A stretch of DNA of 64,000 nt from Zeimonas sp003577305 (lineage in GTDB: Bacteria; Pseudomonadota; Gammaproteobacteria; Burkholderiales; Burkholderiaceae_E), in NCBI GenBank assembly GCA_030263385.1, contig SZOX01000020.1:1-64000 (forward strand). Reading direction: 5' to 3'. The notes below the pieces were generated by a model. The model saw only the letters and a program-made list of their open reading frames with translations. It did no database searches and was not told the DNA's origin. Below are positions 1-7,769 of this stretch, in pieces. The position numbers and the translations under genes are program-made. Every line of letters begins with the position of its first letter. The stretch's first letter is position 1.

Positions 1-323
1 CCACGCGCAGGGGGCCGCACAGGGCCTTGCGCAGGGCCTTGGGCCGGGCCGCGCGCAGCGCTTCGCAGCGCACCGCGGGCCCTTGCGCCTGCGTGCCGCG
101 GCGCTGCGGCCCCGCTGCGCGGGGCTTCCCTCGCCGACCTCGCAAATCGGCACCCGCGTCGTACGCGCTGCGCGCGGACGAGCGGGTCCCGCCGATTTGC
201 TTTCGGTCGCGCTCGGCTTGCACAGCGGCGCGCAGGCGCAAGGGCCCGCGGTGCGCTGCGAAGCGCTGCGCGCGGCCCGGCCCAAGGCCCTGCGCAAGGC
301 CCTGTGCGGCCCCCTGCGCGTGG
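1..323. repeat. Long inverted repeat 1 (93-bp perfect arms) next to argB
   Basis: Positions 1-93 are the exact reverse complement of 231-323 (93 of 93 bases by manual comparison). The left arm starts at the window edge, so it may be longer. A shorter nested inverted pair lies in the loop: GCAAATCGGC near 142-151 and GCCGATTTGC at 191-200. As RNA or cruciform this would give a 93-bp stem with a loop of about 137 nt. I see no credible coding potential: the open frames here are Arg/Ala/Pro-rich artefacts of GC content. It lies downstream of argB (minus strand). Bases 324-390 between the right arm and the argB stop hold nothing I recognise. Confidence 0.9.
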
Positions 324-390
324 CGCGCGGCGCGGCGCGGGGCGGTGCCCGATGCGAAGCGGCGAGCGCCGTGCGGCGAAAGGAAAGGGG

Positions 391-1302
391 TCAGTGGCTG
401 CGGATCATCGTGCCGACGCCGTGGTCGGTCATGATCTCGAGCAGCAGGCAGTGGTCGACGCGGCCGTCGACGATGTGCACCGAGTTCACGCCCGCCCTCG
501 CGGCGTCGAGCGCCGACGCGATCTTCGGCAGCATGCCTCCCGAGATCGTGCCGTCGGCGAACAGCTCGTCGATCTCGGTCGCGCTCAGCCCGGTGAGCAG
601 CTTGCCGCTCTTGTCGAGCACGCCCGGCGTGTTGGTGAGCAGCACCAGCTTCTCGGCCTGCAGCACTTCGGCGACCTTGCCGGCGACCACGTCGGCGTTG
701 ATGTTGTAGGTCTCGCCTTCCTCGCCCGAGCCGATCGGCGCGATCACCGGAATGAAGCCGTTTGCGGTCAGCGTCCTGATGATGCCCGGATCGATTCTCT
801 CGACCTCGCCGACCTGGCCGATGTCGATTTTCTCTTCCGGCCTGTCCCTCGATGCGATCTTCATGCGCCGCGCGCGGATCAGCCCGCCGTCCTGCCCGGT
901 GAGCCCCACTGCGCGCCCGCCGGCATGGTTGATCAGCTCGACGATCTCCTTGTTGACCTGCCCGGCGAGCACCATCTCGACGATGTCCATCGTCTCGGGG
1001 TCGGTCACGCGCATGCCCTGCACGAACTCGCCCTTCTTGCCGACGCGCGCGAGCAGCTGCTCGATCTGCGGGCCGCCACCGTGCACCACCACCGGCTCGA
1101 GGCCGACCAGCTTGAGCAGCACCACGTCACGGGCGAAGCTGCGCTTGAGGTGTTCGTCGGTCATCGCGTTGCCGCCGTACTTCACGACGACGAACCTGCC
1201 GTGGAAGCGGCGGATGTACGGCATCGCCTCGGCGAGGATCGCGGCCTTGAGCGACGGAGTGACCGCCGCCGGCGTTGCGGTGGGCTGCTGCTCGGCGCTC
1301 AT
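391..1302 (-). CDS. argB: Acetylglutamate kinase ArgB
   Basis: This enzyme phosphorylates N-acetyl-L-glutamate with ATP, the second step of the cyclic or linear arginine pathway in the cytoplasm. The 303-residue product has the amino acid kinase fold signatures: KYGGNAM at residues 41-47, HGGGPQI at 74-80 (substrate-binding glycine loop), and YNINAD in the C-terminal half. Length matches the family (about 300). It starts with ATG at 1302 and is divergent from a LysR gene that starts 144 bp away. No other arginine gene is visible in the window, so it probably sits at the edge of the conserved housekeeping block that resumes at hslU. Confidence 0.96.
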   Translation of the reverse strand: MSAEQQPTATPAAVTPSLKAAILAEAMPYIRRFHGRFVVVKYGGNAMTDEHLKRSFARDVVLLKLVGLEPVVVHGGGPQIEQLLARVGKKGEFVQGMRVTDPETMDIVEMVLAGQVNKEIVELINHAGGRAVGLTGQDGGLIRARRMKIASRDRPEEKIDIGQVGEVERIDPGIIRTLTANGFIPVIAPIGSGEEGETYNINADVVAGKVAEVLQAEKLVLLTNTPGVLDKSGKLLTGLSATEIDELFADGTISGGMLPKIASALDAARAGVNSVHIVDGRVDHCLLLEIMTDHGVGTMIRSH

Positions 1303-1445
1303 GCTGCTCCTCGGGCGAACGGATGGGATCGGCGCGCAATTCTAACCGAGCGCCGCCTGCCGGGCCGAGCTGTGCGAGGCGGCTTTACCCCGCTGCCACT
1401 TCGTGCTGAGATCGGCGCTCCGCATGGCAGACCGTCGATGCGCCG

Positions 1446-2390
1446 ATGAATCTCAGGCAGCTCGAATACTTCGTCCACGTCGCCGAACTCGGCAGCTTCA
1501 GCAAGGCCGCGCTGGTGCTCGACATCGCGCAGCCCGCGCTCAGCCGCCAGGTGCGCGCGCTCGAGACCGAGTTGCGCGAAACGCTGCTGCTGCGCAACGG
1601 CCGCGGCGTGCGCCTCACCGAGGCCGGCAGGCGCCTCTTCGAGCACGGCGTCGGCATCCTGCAGATGGTGTCGCGCGCCCGTGAAGACATGGGCGCGAAT
1701 CGCGACGAGCCCGTCGGGCGAATCGTGATCGGCCTGCCGCCGAGCATGGGCCGCCAGCTCACGCTGCCACTGATCGACGCGTTCCGCCGGCAGCTGCCGC
1801 GCGCGCGCCTGGCGATCGTCGAGGGGCTGTCGGCGCACATCGCCGAATGGATCGTCACCGGACGCGTCGACCTCGGGCTACTGCACAACCCGCAGGCTGC
1901 GCCGGCGCTCGAGATCACTCCGCTGCTCGACGAGGCCCTGTGCCTGGTGCAGCCCGCGCCCGGCAGGCGCGCACGCGCACGCAGCCGCACGCAGCGCGGC
2001 CCGCTGCCGCTGCGCGAACTGCCCGGCTTTCCGCTCATCGTTCCCGACCGCTCGCACGCGATCCGCAAGCTGATCGAAACCCAGGCGATGCTGGCAGGCA
2101 TCGAGCTCGACATCGCGTGGGAAGTCGCCAGCGTGCCGTCGATCGTCGACCTGGTCTGTGCCGGCTACGGTCATGCGGTGCTCTCGGCGGGCGCGGTCGC
2201 CGCATCGGGCCGCGCCGCGGAACTCGCGGCGCGACCGCTGGTCGAACCGCAGCTGAGCAGCGTGCTGTGCCTGGCCGCCTCGGCCCACAAGCGGCCGACG
2301 CCGCTCGCGCACCAGGCGTCGCGACTGCTGCGCGAACTGGTCGAGGCGCTGCCGATGCCGCGGCTTTCCATGCCGAATCGGCATAGCTGA
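1446..2390 (+). CDS. LysR-type transcriptional regulator, probable regulator of the protocatechuate operon
   Basis: A 314-residue LysR-family protein. It has an N-terminal winged helix-turn-helix (residues 1-60, starting MNLRQLEYFVHVAELGSFSK, with the LSRQVRALE recognition helix) and a periplasmic-binding-protein-like effector domain from about residue 90. It reads in the same direction as the following operon, and its stop is 76 bp before the tautomerase start. A 15-bp T-N11-A palindrome overlaps its last codons. By position it most likely controls the pmd/lig genes in response to a ring-cleavage intermediate, but that is inference. An Arg-rich stretch (residues about 173-184) is unusual but does not break the fold. 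Confidence 0.9.
   Translation: MNLRQLEYFVHVAELGSFSKAALVLDIAQPALSRQVRALETELRETLLLRNGRGVRLTEAGRRLFEHGVGILQMVSRAREDMGANRDEPVGRIVIGLPPSMGRQLTLPLIDAFRRQLPRARLAIVEGLSAHIAEWIVTGRVDLGLLHNPQAAPALEITPLLDEALCLVQPAPGRRARARSRTQRGPLPLRELPGFPLIVPDRSHAIRKLIETQAMLAGIELDIAWEVASVPSIVDLVCAGYGHAVLSAGAVAASGRAAELAARPLVEPQLSSVLCLAASAHKRPTPLAHQASRLLRELVEALPMPRLSMPNRHS
2370..2384. promoter_or_regulatory. Candidate LysR operator (T-N11-A palindrome)
   Basis: The sequence ATGCCGAATCGGCAT is a perfect 15-bp inverted repeat around one central base and fits the T-N11-A consensus of LysR boxes (T at 2371, A at 2383). It covers the 3' end of the LysR gene and lies about 83 bp before the first catabolic start codon, a usual distance for an activator site. 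I see no strong -35/-10 pair after it; TTGCTG at 2403-2408 is the best -35-like hexamer. Confidence 0.5.
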
Positions 2391-2466
2391 TATCGTCCAG
2401 CCTTGCTGAATCGGTGGGTACCGCGTGCGAGAATCGCGGATCCGAGACCGGTTCGGGAGCCGATCC

Positions 2467-3585
2467 ATGCAGACCGCCATTCCCTGCCTGTTCATGCGCG
2501 GCGGCACCTCGCGAGGCCCGTTCTTCGACGAGGCCGACCTGCCCGCCGACGTCGCGACGCGCGACCGCGTGCTGCTGGCCGTGATGGGTTCGCCCGATCG
2601 CCGGCAGATCGACGGCCTGGGCGGCGCGCACCCGCTCACCAGCAAGGTCGGAATCGTCCGGCGCAGCAAGACCCCGGGCGTCGATCTCGACTTCCTGTTC
2701 GCGCAGCTGCAGCCCGATCGCGACACGGTGGACACCACCCCGAACTGCGGCAACATGCTCGCGGCGGTGGTGCCGTTCGCGCTGGAGACCGGCCTGGCCG
2801 CCCCGCAGGGCGACAGCACCACGCTGCGCGTGCTCACGCTGAACACCGACATGCAGTGCGACATCACGGTGCGCACGCCGATGACGCCTGGCGGGCGCCG
2901 CGTCGAGTACTCGGGCGATGCGCGCATCGACGGCGTTCCGGGCACCTCGTCGCCGATCACGATCAACTTCCTCGACACTGCCGGCTCGGTCTGCCCGGGG
3001 CTGCTGCCCACCGGCCGCGTTCTCGACCGGATCGAGGTTCCGGGCGTCGGAAGCATCGAGGCGACCTGCATCGACAACGGCATGCCGATGGTGCTGCTGC
3101 GCGCCGCCGACGTGGGCCGCACCGGCTACGAGTCGGCCGCCGGGCTCAACGCCGACACCGAACTGAAAGCGCGCATCGAGGCGCTGCGGCTGGTGGCGGG
3201 CCCGCTGATGGGGCTGGGCGACGTGACGGCGAAGAACTACCCGAAGATGTGCCTGGTCGCGCCGCCGCGCGCCGGTGGCAGCATCGCCACGCGCTGCTTC
3301 ATTCCGCACGTCTGCCACGAGGCGATCGGCGTGCTCGCGGCGGTCACGGTGGGCACCGCCTGCGTGCTCGACGGCTCGATCACGCAGGGAGTCGCGAGCG
3401 TTGCCGGGGGCACCGTGAAGACCGTCTCGGTCGAGCACCCCAGCGGCGAGTTCAGCGTCGAGCTCGAACTCGACCCGGCCAACCCGCAGAACGTCGTGCG
3501 TGCCGCGCTGCTGCGCACCGCGCGGCTGATCATGCGCGGCGAAGTCATGATTCCCGATTCGGTCTGGAGAGGACGGCAACGATGA
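2467..3585 (+). CDS. galD: 4-oxalomesaconate tautomerase (PrpF family; GalD/PmdU)
   Basis: A PrpF/DUF453-family isomerase of 372 residues. It interconverts tautomers of 4-oxalomesaconate so that the hydratase encoded next can act in protocatechuate/gallate meta-cleavage. The N-terminus IPCLFMRGGTSRGPFF and the motif TPNCGNM are typical of the family. The frame is open from 2425, but I chose the ATG at 2467 because family members begin just before IPCLxMRGGTS and CGGGAG lies upstream. It is the first gene of the operon and overlaps the hydratase by ATGA (3582-3585). A methylaconitate isomerase role is possible for PrpF proteins in general, but the neighbours make this unlikely. Confidence 0.9.
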   Translation: MQTAIPCLFMRGGTSRGPFFDEADLPADVATRDRVLLAVMGSPDRRQIDGLGGAHPLTSKVGIVRRSKTPGVDLDFLFAQLQPDRDTVDTTPNCGNMLAAVVPFALETGLAAPQGDSTTLRVLTLNTDMQCDITVRTPMTPGGRRVEYSGDARIDGVPGTSSPITINFLDTAGSVCPGLLPTGRVLDRIEVPGVGSIEATCIDNGMPMVLLRAADVGRTGYESAAGLNADTELKARIEALRLVAGPLMGLGDVTAKNYPKMCLVAPPRAGGSIATRCFIPHVCHEAIGVLAAVTVGTACVLDGSITQGVASVAGGTVKTVSVEHPSGEFSVELELDPANPQNVVRAALLRTARLIMRGEVMIPDSVWRGRQR

Positions 3586-4607
3586 TCATCGACATCCACG
3601 GTCACTACACCACTGCCCCGAAGCCGCTCGAAGACTGGCGCAACCGGCAGATCGCGGGCCTGAAAGACCCGTCGGCGGCGCCGAAAGCCTCCGAGCTGAG
3701 AATCTCCGACGACGAGGTGCGCGAGTCGATCGAGAAGAACCAGCTCGCGAAAATGAAGGAGCGCGGCAGCGACCTCACCGTGTTCTCGCCGCGCGCGAGC
3801 TTCATGGCGCACCACATCGGCAACTTCGAGACCAGCTCGACCTGGGCGGCGATCTGCAACGAGCTGTGCCACCGGGTGAGCCGGCTGTTTCCCGAGAACT
3901 TCATCGGCGCGGCGATGCTGCCGCAATCGCCCGGCGTCGATCCCCGCACCTGCATCCCCGAGCTCGAGAAGTGCGTGAAGGAATACGGCTTCGTCGCGAT
4001 CAACCTGAACCCCGATCCGTCGGGCGGGCACTGGACCTCGCCGCCGCTGTCCGACCGCCACTGGTACCCGATCTACGAGAAGATGGTCGAGCTCGAGATC
4101 CCGGCGATGATCCACGTGAGCACCAGCTGCAACGCCTGCTTCCACACCACCGGCGCGCACTACCTGAACGCCGACACCACCGCGTTCATGCAGTGCCTCA
4201 CCTCCGACCTGTTCCGCGACTTCCCGACGCTGAAGTTCGTGATCCCGCACGGCGGCGGCGCGGTGCCCTATCACTGGGGGCGCTTTCGCGGCCTGGCGCA
4301 GGAGCTGAAGAAGCCGCTGCTGAAGGAGCATCTCCTGAACAACGTCTTCTTCGACACCTGCGTCTATCACCAGCCCGGCATCGACCTGCTGGCGAAAGTG
4401 ATCCCGGTCGACAACATCCTGTTCGCCAGCGAGATGATCGGCGCGGTGCGCGGCATCGATCCCGAAACCGGCCACTACTACGACGACACGAAGCGCTACA
4501 TCGAGGCTTCGGCGCTCTCGGCCGAAGACCGCCACAAGGTCTACGAGGGCAATGCGCGGCGCGTCTATCCGCGGCTCGACCGGGCGCTGAAGGCGCGTGG
4601 CCTCTGA
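3582..4607 (+). CDS. ligJ: 4-oxalomesaconate hydratase (LigJ/PmdE)
   Basis: An amidohydrolase-2 family protein of 341 residues that hydrates 4-oxalomesaconate to 4-carboxy-4-hydroxy-2-oxoadipate. The metal-binding HxH is at residues 6-8 (MIIDIHGHYT), and IPHGGGAVPYHWGRF carries a further conserved His. Length and sequence fit LigJ rather than the shorter unrelated GalB hydratase. It overlaps galD by four bases, so the two are translationally coupled. It is followed 19 bp later by the aldolase. Confidence 0.92.
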   Translation: MIIDIHGHYTTAPKPLEDWRNRQIAGLKDPSAAPKASELRISDDEVRESIEKNQLAKMKERGSDLTVFSPRASFMAHHIGNFETSSTWAAICNELCHRVSRLFPENFIGAAMLPQSPGVDPRTCIPELEKCVKEYGFVAINLNPDPSGGHWTSPPLSDRHWYPIYEKMVELEIPAMIHVSTSCNACFHTTGAHYLNADTTAFMQCLTSDLFRDFPTLKFVIPHGGGAVPYHWGRFRGLAQELKKPLLKEHLLNNVFFDTCVYHQPGIDLLAKVIPVDNILFASEMIGAVRGIDPETGHYYDDTKRYIEASALSAEDRHKVYEGNARRVYPRLDRALKARGL

Positions 4608-4626
4608 AACGAAGGAGCGACCCATC

Positions 4627-5310
4627 ATGTACAACCTCGGCATCGTCAGACGCAACATCCAGCGCGCCGATCCCGCCGCCGTCGCGAAGCTCGCGCGCTT
4701 CGGCGTGGCCACCATCCACGAAGCGATGGGCCGCACCGGGCTGATGAAGCCGTACATGCGCCCGATCTACACCGGCGCGCACCTGTGCGGAACCGCGGTG
4801 ACGGTGCTGCTGCACCCGGGCGACAACTGGATGATGCACGTCGCCGCCGAGCAGCTGCGCGACGGCGACGTCGTCGTCGCGGCCTGCAGCGCCAACAGCG
4901 ACGACGGCTTCTTCGGCGACCTGCTGGCCACCTCGTTCCGGGCCCGCGGTGCGCGCGGCCTGGTGATCGACGGCGGCGTACGCGACGTGAAAGACCTCAC
5001 CGCCATGCAGTTCCCGGTGTTCTCGCGCGCGATCAGCGCCAAGGGCACGATCAAGGCGACGCTCGGCTCGGTCAACGTGCCGGTGGTCTGCGCCGGCGCG
5101 ATCGTGAACCCGGGCGACGTGGTCGTCGCCGACGACGACGGCGTGGTCGTGGTACCGGCCGCGATGGCACAGCAGGCGGCCGACGCCGCCGAGGCGCGCG
5201 AGGCCAACGAGGCCGACAAGCGCGCGAAGCTCGCCGCGGGCGTGCTCGGGCTCGACATGTACAGGATGCGCGAAGCCCTCGAGAAGGCCGGGCTCAAGTA
5301 CGTCGACTGA
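4627..5310 (+). CDS. ligK: 4-carboxy-4-hydroxy-2-oxoadipate aldolase / oxaloacetate decarboxylase (LigK/PmdF)
   Basis: A RraA-like class II aldolase of 227 residues that cleaves 4-carboxy-4-hydroxy-2-oxoadipate to pyruvate and oxaloacetate, the last step of the 4,5-cleavage pathway. Family marks are GVATIHEAMGRTGLM, the metal/substrate loop LVIDGGVRDVKDL, and CAGAIVNPGDVVVADDDGV. The frame is open from 4597, but ATG 4627 is preceded by AAGGAG and gives the normal N-terminus MYNLGIVRRNI. It is followed by a two-base gap and then the oxidoreductase gene. Confidence 0.93.
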   Translation: MYNLGIVRRNIQRADPAAVAKLARFGVATIHEAMGRTGLMKPYMRPIYTGAHLCGTAVTVLLHPGDNWMMHVAAEQLRDGDVVVAACSANSDDGFFGDLLATSFRARGARGLVIDGGVRDVKDLTAMQFPVFSRAISAKGTIKATLGSVNVPVVCAGAIVNPGDVVVADDDGVVVVPAAMAQQAADAAEAREANEADKRAKLAAGVLGLDMYRMREALEKAGLKYVD

Positions 5311-5312
5311 TC

Positions 5313-6248
5313 ATGGCCATTGCCCCCGATCCCCTGCAGTGGCGCGTCGGCCTCGTCGGCTACGGCGAGGTCGGGCGCATCCTGGCCGAAGACCTGCGCG
5401 CGCGCGGGCTCGCCCGCGTGTGCGCCTTCGACCTGAAGCTCGGTGGCGACGCGGCCGGGCCGCTGCGCGAGCACGCGCAGGCGCACGGCGTGACGCTGGC
5501 GGCCACGCACGCCGAACTCGCGGCCGGCGCCGACTTCATCGTCTCCGCGGTCACCGCGAGCCAGGCAGTGCCGGTGGCCCAGGCCTGTGCGCCGGCGATT
5601 CGCGCCGGCACCTGGTTCCTCGACTTCAACTCCGCCTCGCCGGGCGCCAAGCGGCGCGCCGCGCAACTCGTCGATGCCGCCGGCGGCCGCTACGTCGAGG
5701 GCGCGGTGATGACCTCGATTCCGCCCTATCGCATCCGCGTGCCGCTGCTGCTCGGCGGACCGCACGCCGCGGCGCTCGCGCCGCTGGCGGGTGCGCTCGG
5801 CTTCGATGCGAAAGTCGCCTCGCCGAAGCTCGGCGTCGCGTCGGCCACCAAGATGTGCCGCAGCGTGATGATCAAGGGGCTCGAGGCGATGGTGATCGAG
5901 AGCTTCACCGCCGCGCGCGCGCTGGGCGTCGAAGACGCGGTGCTGGCCTCGCTCGCCGAGACTTTCCCCGGCATCGACTGGGAGAAGCAGGGCAGCTATT
6001 TCTTCCAGCGCGTGATCCAGCACGGGCGCCGCCGCGCCGAGGAAGTGCGCGAGGTCGCGCAGACGGTGCGCGAGACCGGACTCGAACCCTGGTCGGCCGC
6101 CGGCACCGCCGAGCGCCAGGCCTGGATGGCCGACCTCGCCGACGCGGGCGTCTTCGGCGACAAGGACGCGCCGCGCGGCGACTGGCGCGTCGAGGCCGAC
6201 CGGATCATCGCCACGCTCGAGACGGCCGGAACGGGCCACGACGGCTGA
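5313..6248 (+). CDS. NAD(P)-dependent oxidoreductase, 6-phosphogluconate dehydrogenase-like (DUF1932 type), within the catabolic operon
   Basis: A 311-residue protein. The Rossmann start VGLVGYGEVGRILAEDL (residues about 11-27) is followed by an Asp at the end of the second strand (CAFDLKLGG), which suggests NAD rather than NADP. The C-terminal helical part has the DUF1932-type KMCRSVMIKG segment in place of the usual KxxxN of beta-hydroxyacid dehydrogenases. It starts 2 bp after the aldolase stop, so it is clearly part of the operon. No step of the known protocatechuate 4,5-pathway requires it, since LigC is encoded separately at 9393. Its substrate is unknown; a side-product or tautomer-related reduction is only a guess. 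Confidence 0.85.
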   Translation: MAIAPDPLQWRVGLVGYGEVGRILAEDLRARGLARVCAFDLKLGGDAAGPLREHAQAHGVTLAATHAELAAGADFIVSAVTASQAVPVAQACAPAIRAGTWFLDFNSASPGAKRRAAQLVDAAGGRYVEGAVMTSIPPYRIRVPLLLGGPHAAALAPLAGALGFDAKVASPKLGVASATKMCRSVMIKGLEAMVIESFTAARALGVEDAVLASLAETFPGIDWEKQGSYFFQRVIQHGRRRAEEVREVAQTVRETGLEPWSAAGTAERQAWMADLADAGVFGDKDAPRGDWRVEADRIIATLETAGTGHDG

Positions 6249-6282
6249 CGACGAGCGCACGAATCCGCCGCGGGAGACGACG

Positions 6283-7203
6283 ATGCAATTCCAGGTGACC
6301 CCGGGCTGGCTGCCCTTTCACCCGAACCCGTCGAAGCCGCGCTTCCGGGTGCCGGACGGCGCGGTCGACGCGCACTGCCACGTGTTCGGTCCCGGCGCGC
6401 AGTTCCCGTATGCGCCCGAGCGCAAGTACACGCCCTGCGACGCGTCGAAAGACCGGTTGTTCGCGCTGCGCGACCACCTCGGCTTTGCGCGCAACGTGAT
6501 CGTCCAGGCCACCTGCCACGGCAGCGACAACCGCGCGCTGGTCGATGCGCTGCGCCACTCGGCTGGCCGCGCGCGCGGCGTGGCCACCGTGCGGCGCCAC
6601 GTCACCGAAGCAGAGCTGCGCGAGATGCACGACGCGGGCGTTCGCGGCGTGCGCTTCAATTTCGTTCGCCGGCTGGTCGACTTCACGCCGAAAGACGAAC
6701 TGATGGAGATCGCGGCGCGCATCGCGCCGCTGGGCTGGCACGTCGTCGTCTACTTCGAGGCGGCCGATCTCCCGGAGCTGCAGGACTTCTTCACCGCGCT
6801 GCCGGCCACCGTCGTGGTCGATCACATGGGCCGGCCCGACGTACGCAAGCCGGTCGACGGCCCGGAGTTCGAGCGGTTCGTGAAGTTCATGCGCGACTAC
6901 CCGAACGTGTGGTCGAAGGTGAGCTGCCCCGAGCGGCTGAGCGTCTCGGGCCCGCCGGCGCTCGACGGCGAGCGCGAGGCGTATCGCGACGTGGTGCCGT
7001 TCGCGCGCCGCATCGTCGAGACTTTCCCCGATCGCGTGCTCTGGGGCACCGACTGGCCGCATCCGAACCTGAAGGACCACATGCCGGACGACGGCCTGCT
7101 GGTGGACTTCATCCCGCACGTCGCGCCCACTGCCGGGTTGCAGCGCAAGCTGCTGGTGGACAATCCGATGCGGCTCTACTGGCCCGAGCAGTCACCACCA
7201 TGA
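6283..7203 (+). CDS. ligI: 2-pyrone-4,6-dicarboxylate lactonase (LigI/PmdD)
   Basis: An amidohydrolase-superfamily enzyme of 306 residues that hydrolyses 2-pyrone-4,6-dicarboxylate to 4-oxalomesaconate. DAHCHVFGP places the conserved histidines at residues 31 and 33, and GTDWPHPN carries the catalytic Asp at about residue 257. These are the signature elements of LigI. It lies 34 bp after the oxidoreductase gene. It is the last gene before the 0.9-kb inverted-repeat region, so expression of ligABC downstream must either read through those hairpins or use its own promoter. Confidence 0.94.
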   Translation: MQFQVTPGWLPFHPNPSKPRFRVPDGAVDAHCHVFGPGAQFPYAPERKYTPCDASKDRLFALRDHLGFARNVIVQATCHGSDNRALVDALRHSAGRARGVATVRRHVTEAELREMHDAGVRGVRFNFVRRLVDFTPKDELMEIAARIAPLGWHVVVYFEAADLPELQDFFTALPATVVVDHMGRPDVRKPVDGPEFERFVKFMRDYPNVWSKVSCPERLSVSGPPALDGEREAYRDVVPFARRIVETFPDRVLWGTDWPHPNLKDHMPDDGLLVDFIPHVAPTAGLQRKLLVDNPMRLYWPEQSPP

Positions 7204-7254
7204 AGCGCCCCCGTTCCACCAAAGCCTGGCGCGTCGCGGCAGGCCGCAGCGAAT

Positions 7255-7699
7255 GGCCGCCGGGGCGGGCGTGCCCGGGCCAACCGCCAAGGGGCCGCGC
7301 ACCGCGCAGGGCGGCGCCAAGCGGCGAAATGGGCCGCAGCCGCCGGCAGCGCGGCCCGCAGCCGCCGGCAGCGCGGCGCGCCCGGGGCGCACCGGGTGCT
7401 GGCTGCAGCGGTCGGTGCTGCGCACCGACTCCCCTCCGCTGCTCGCCTCGGGGTCGTGCGGCGCAACTCGCTTCGCTCGCTGCGCTCGCTTCGCTCAGAC
7501 ACAGCGCCGCAAGTCAGAAGTACGAAGCGCGCTTCGCGCGCCGACCCCGAGACTGCGCTGCTCGGCGCCGCAGAAGGCACCCGGTGCGCCCCGGGCGTGC
7601 CGCGCTGCCGGCGGCTGCGGCCCATTTCGCCGCTTGGCGCCGCCCTGCGCGGTGCGCGGCCCCTTGGCGGTTGGCCCGGGCACGCCCGCCCCGGCGGCC
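7255..7699. repeat. Long inverted repeat 2 (101-bp perfect core, about 123-bp arms) between ligI and ligA
   Basis: Positions 7255-7355 are the exact reverse complement of 7599-7699 (101 of 101). The pairing continues with one mismatch to 7399 and 7577 once a 22-bp tandem duplication found only in the left arm (7334-7355 and 7356-7377) is looped out. The loop contains a further hairpin (GTCGGTGC at 7411-7418 with GCACCGAC at 7422-7429), an inverted pair around CTCGGGGTCG (7447) and CGACCCCGAG (7542), and short CGCTTCGCT/CGCTGCGCT repeats at about 7467-7497. No gene is supported: the Ser-Glu-Arg repeat peptides in the open frames are artefacts of the repeats. Bases 7204-7254 and 7700-7769 show nothing recognisable. 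Confidence 0.93.
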
Positions 7700-7769
7700 T
7701 CGAAGGCAAGGTCGGTGGCACTCCAGGCGAAGACGGGGCCGTTCCTCGCGAACACCGCTACGGTGATCA

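Noticed and set aside
304..1449. Long plus-strand frame antisense to argB
   Set aside because: At this GC content antisense frames stay open. The minus-strand product is a complete ArgB, while the plus-strand product is His/Asp/Arg-rich and matches nothing.
7466..7500. CRISPR-like short repeats
   Set aside because: Units are 9 bp without spacers; no cas genes in the window.
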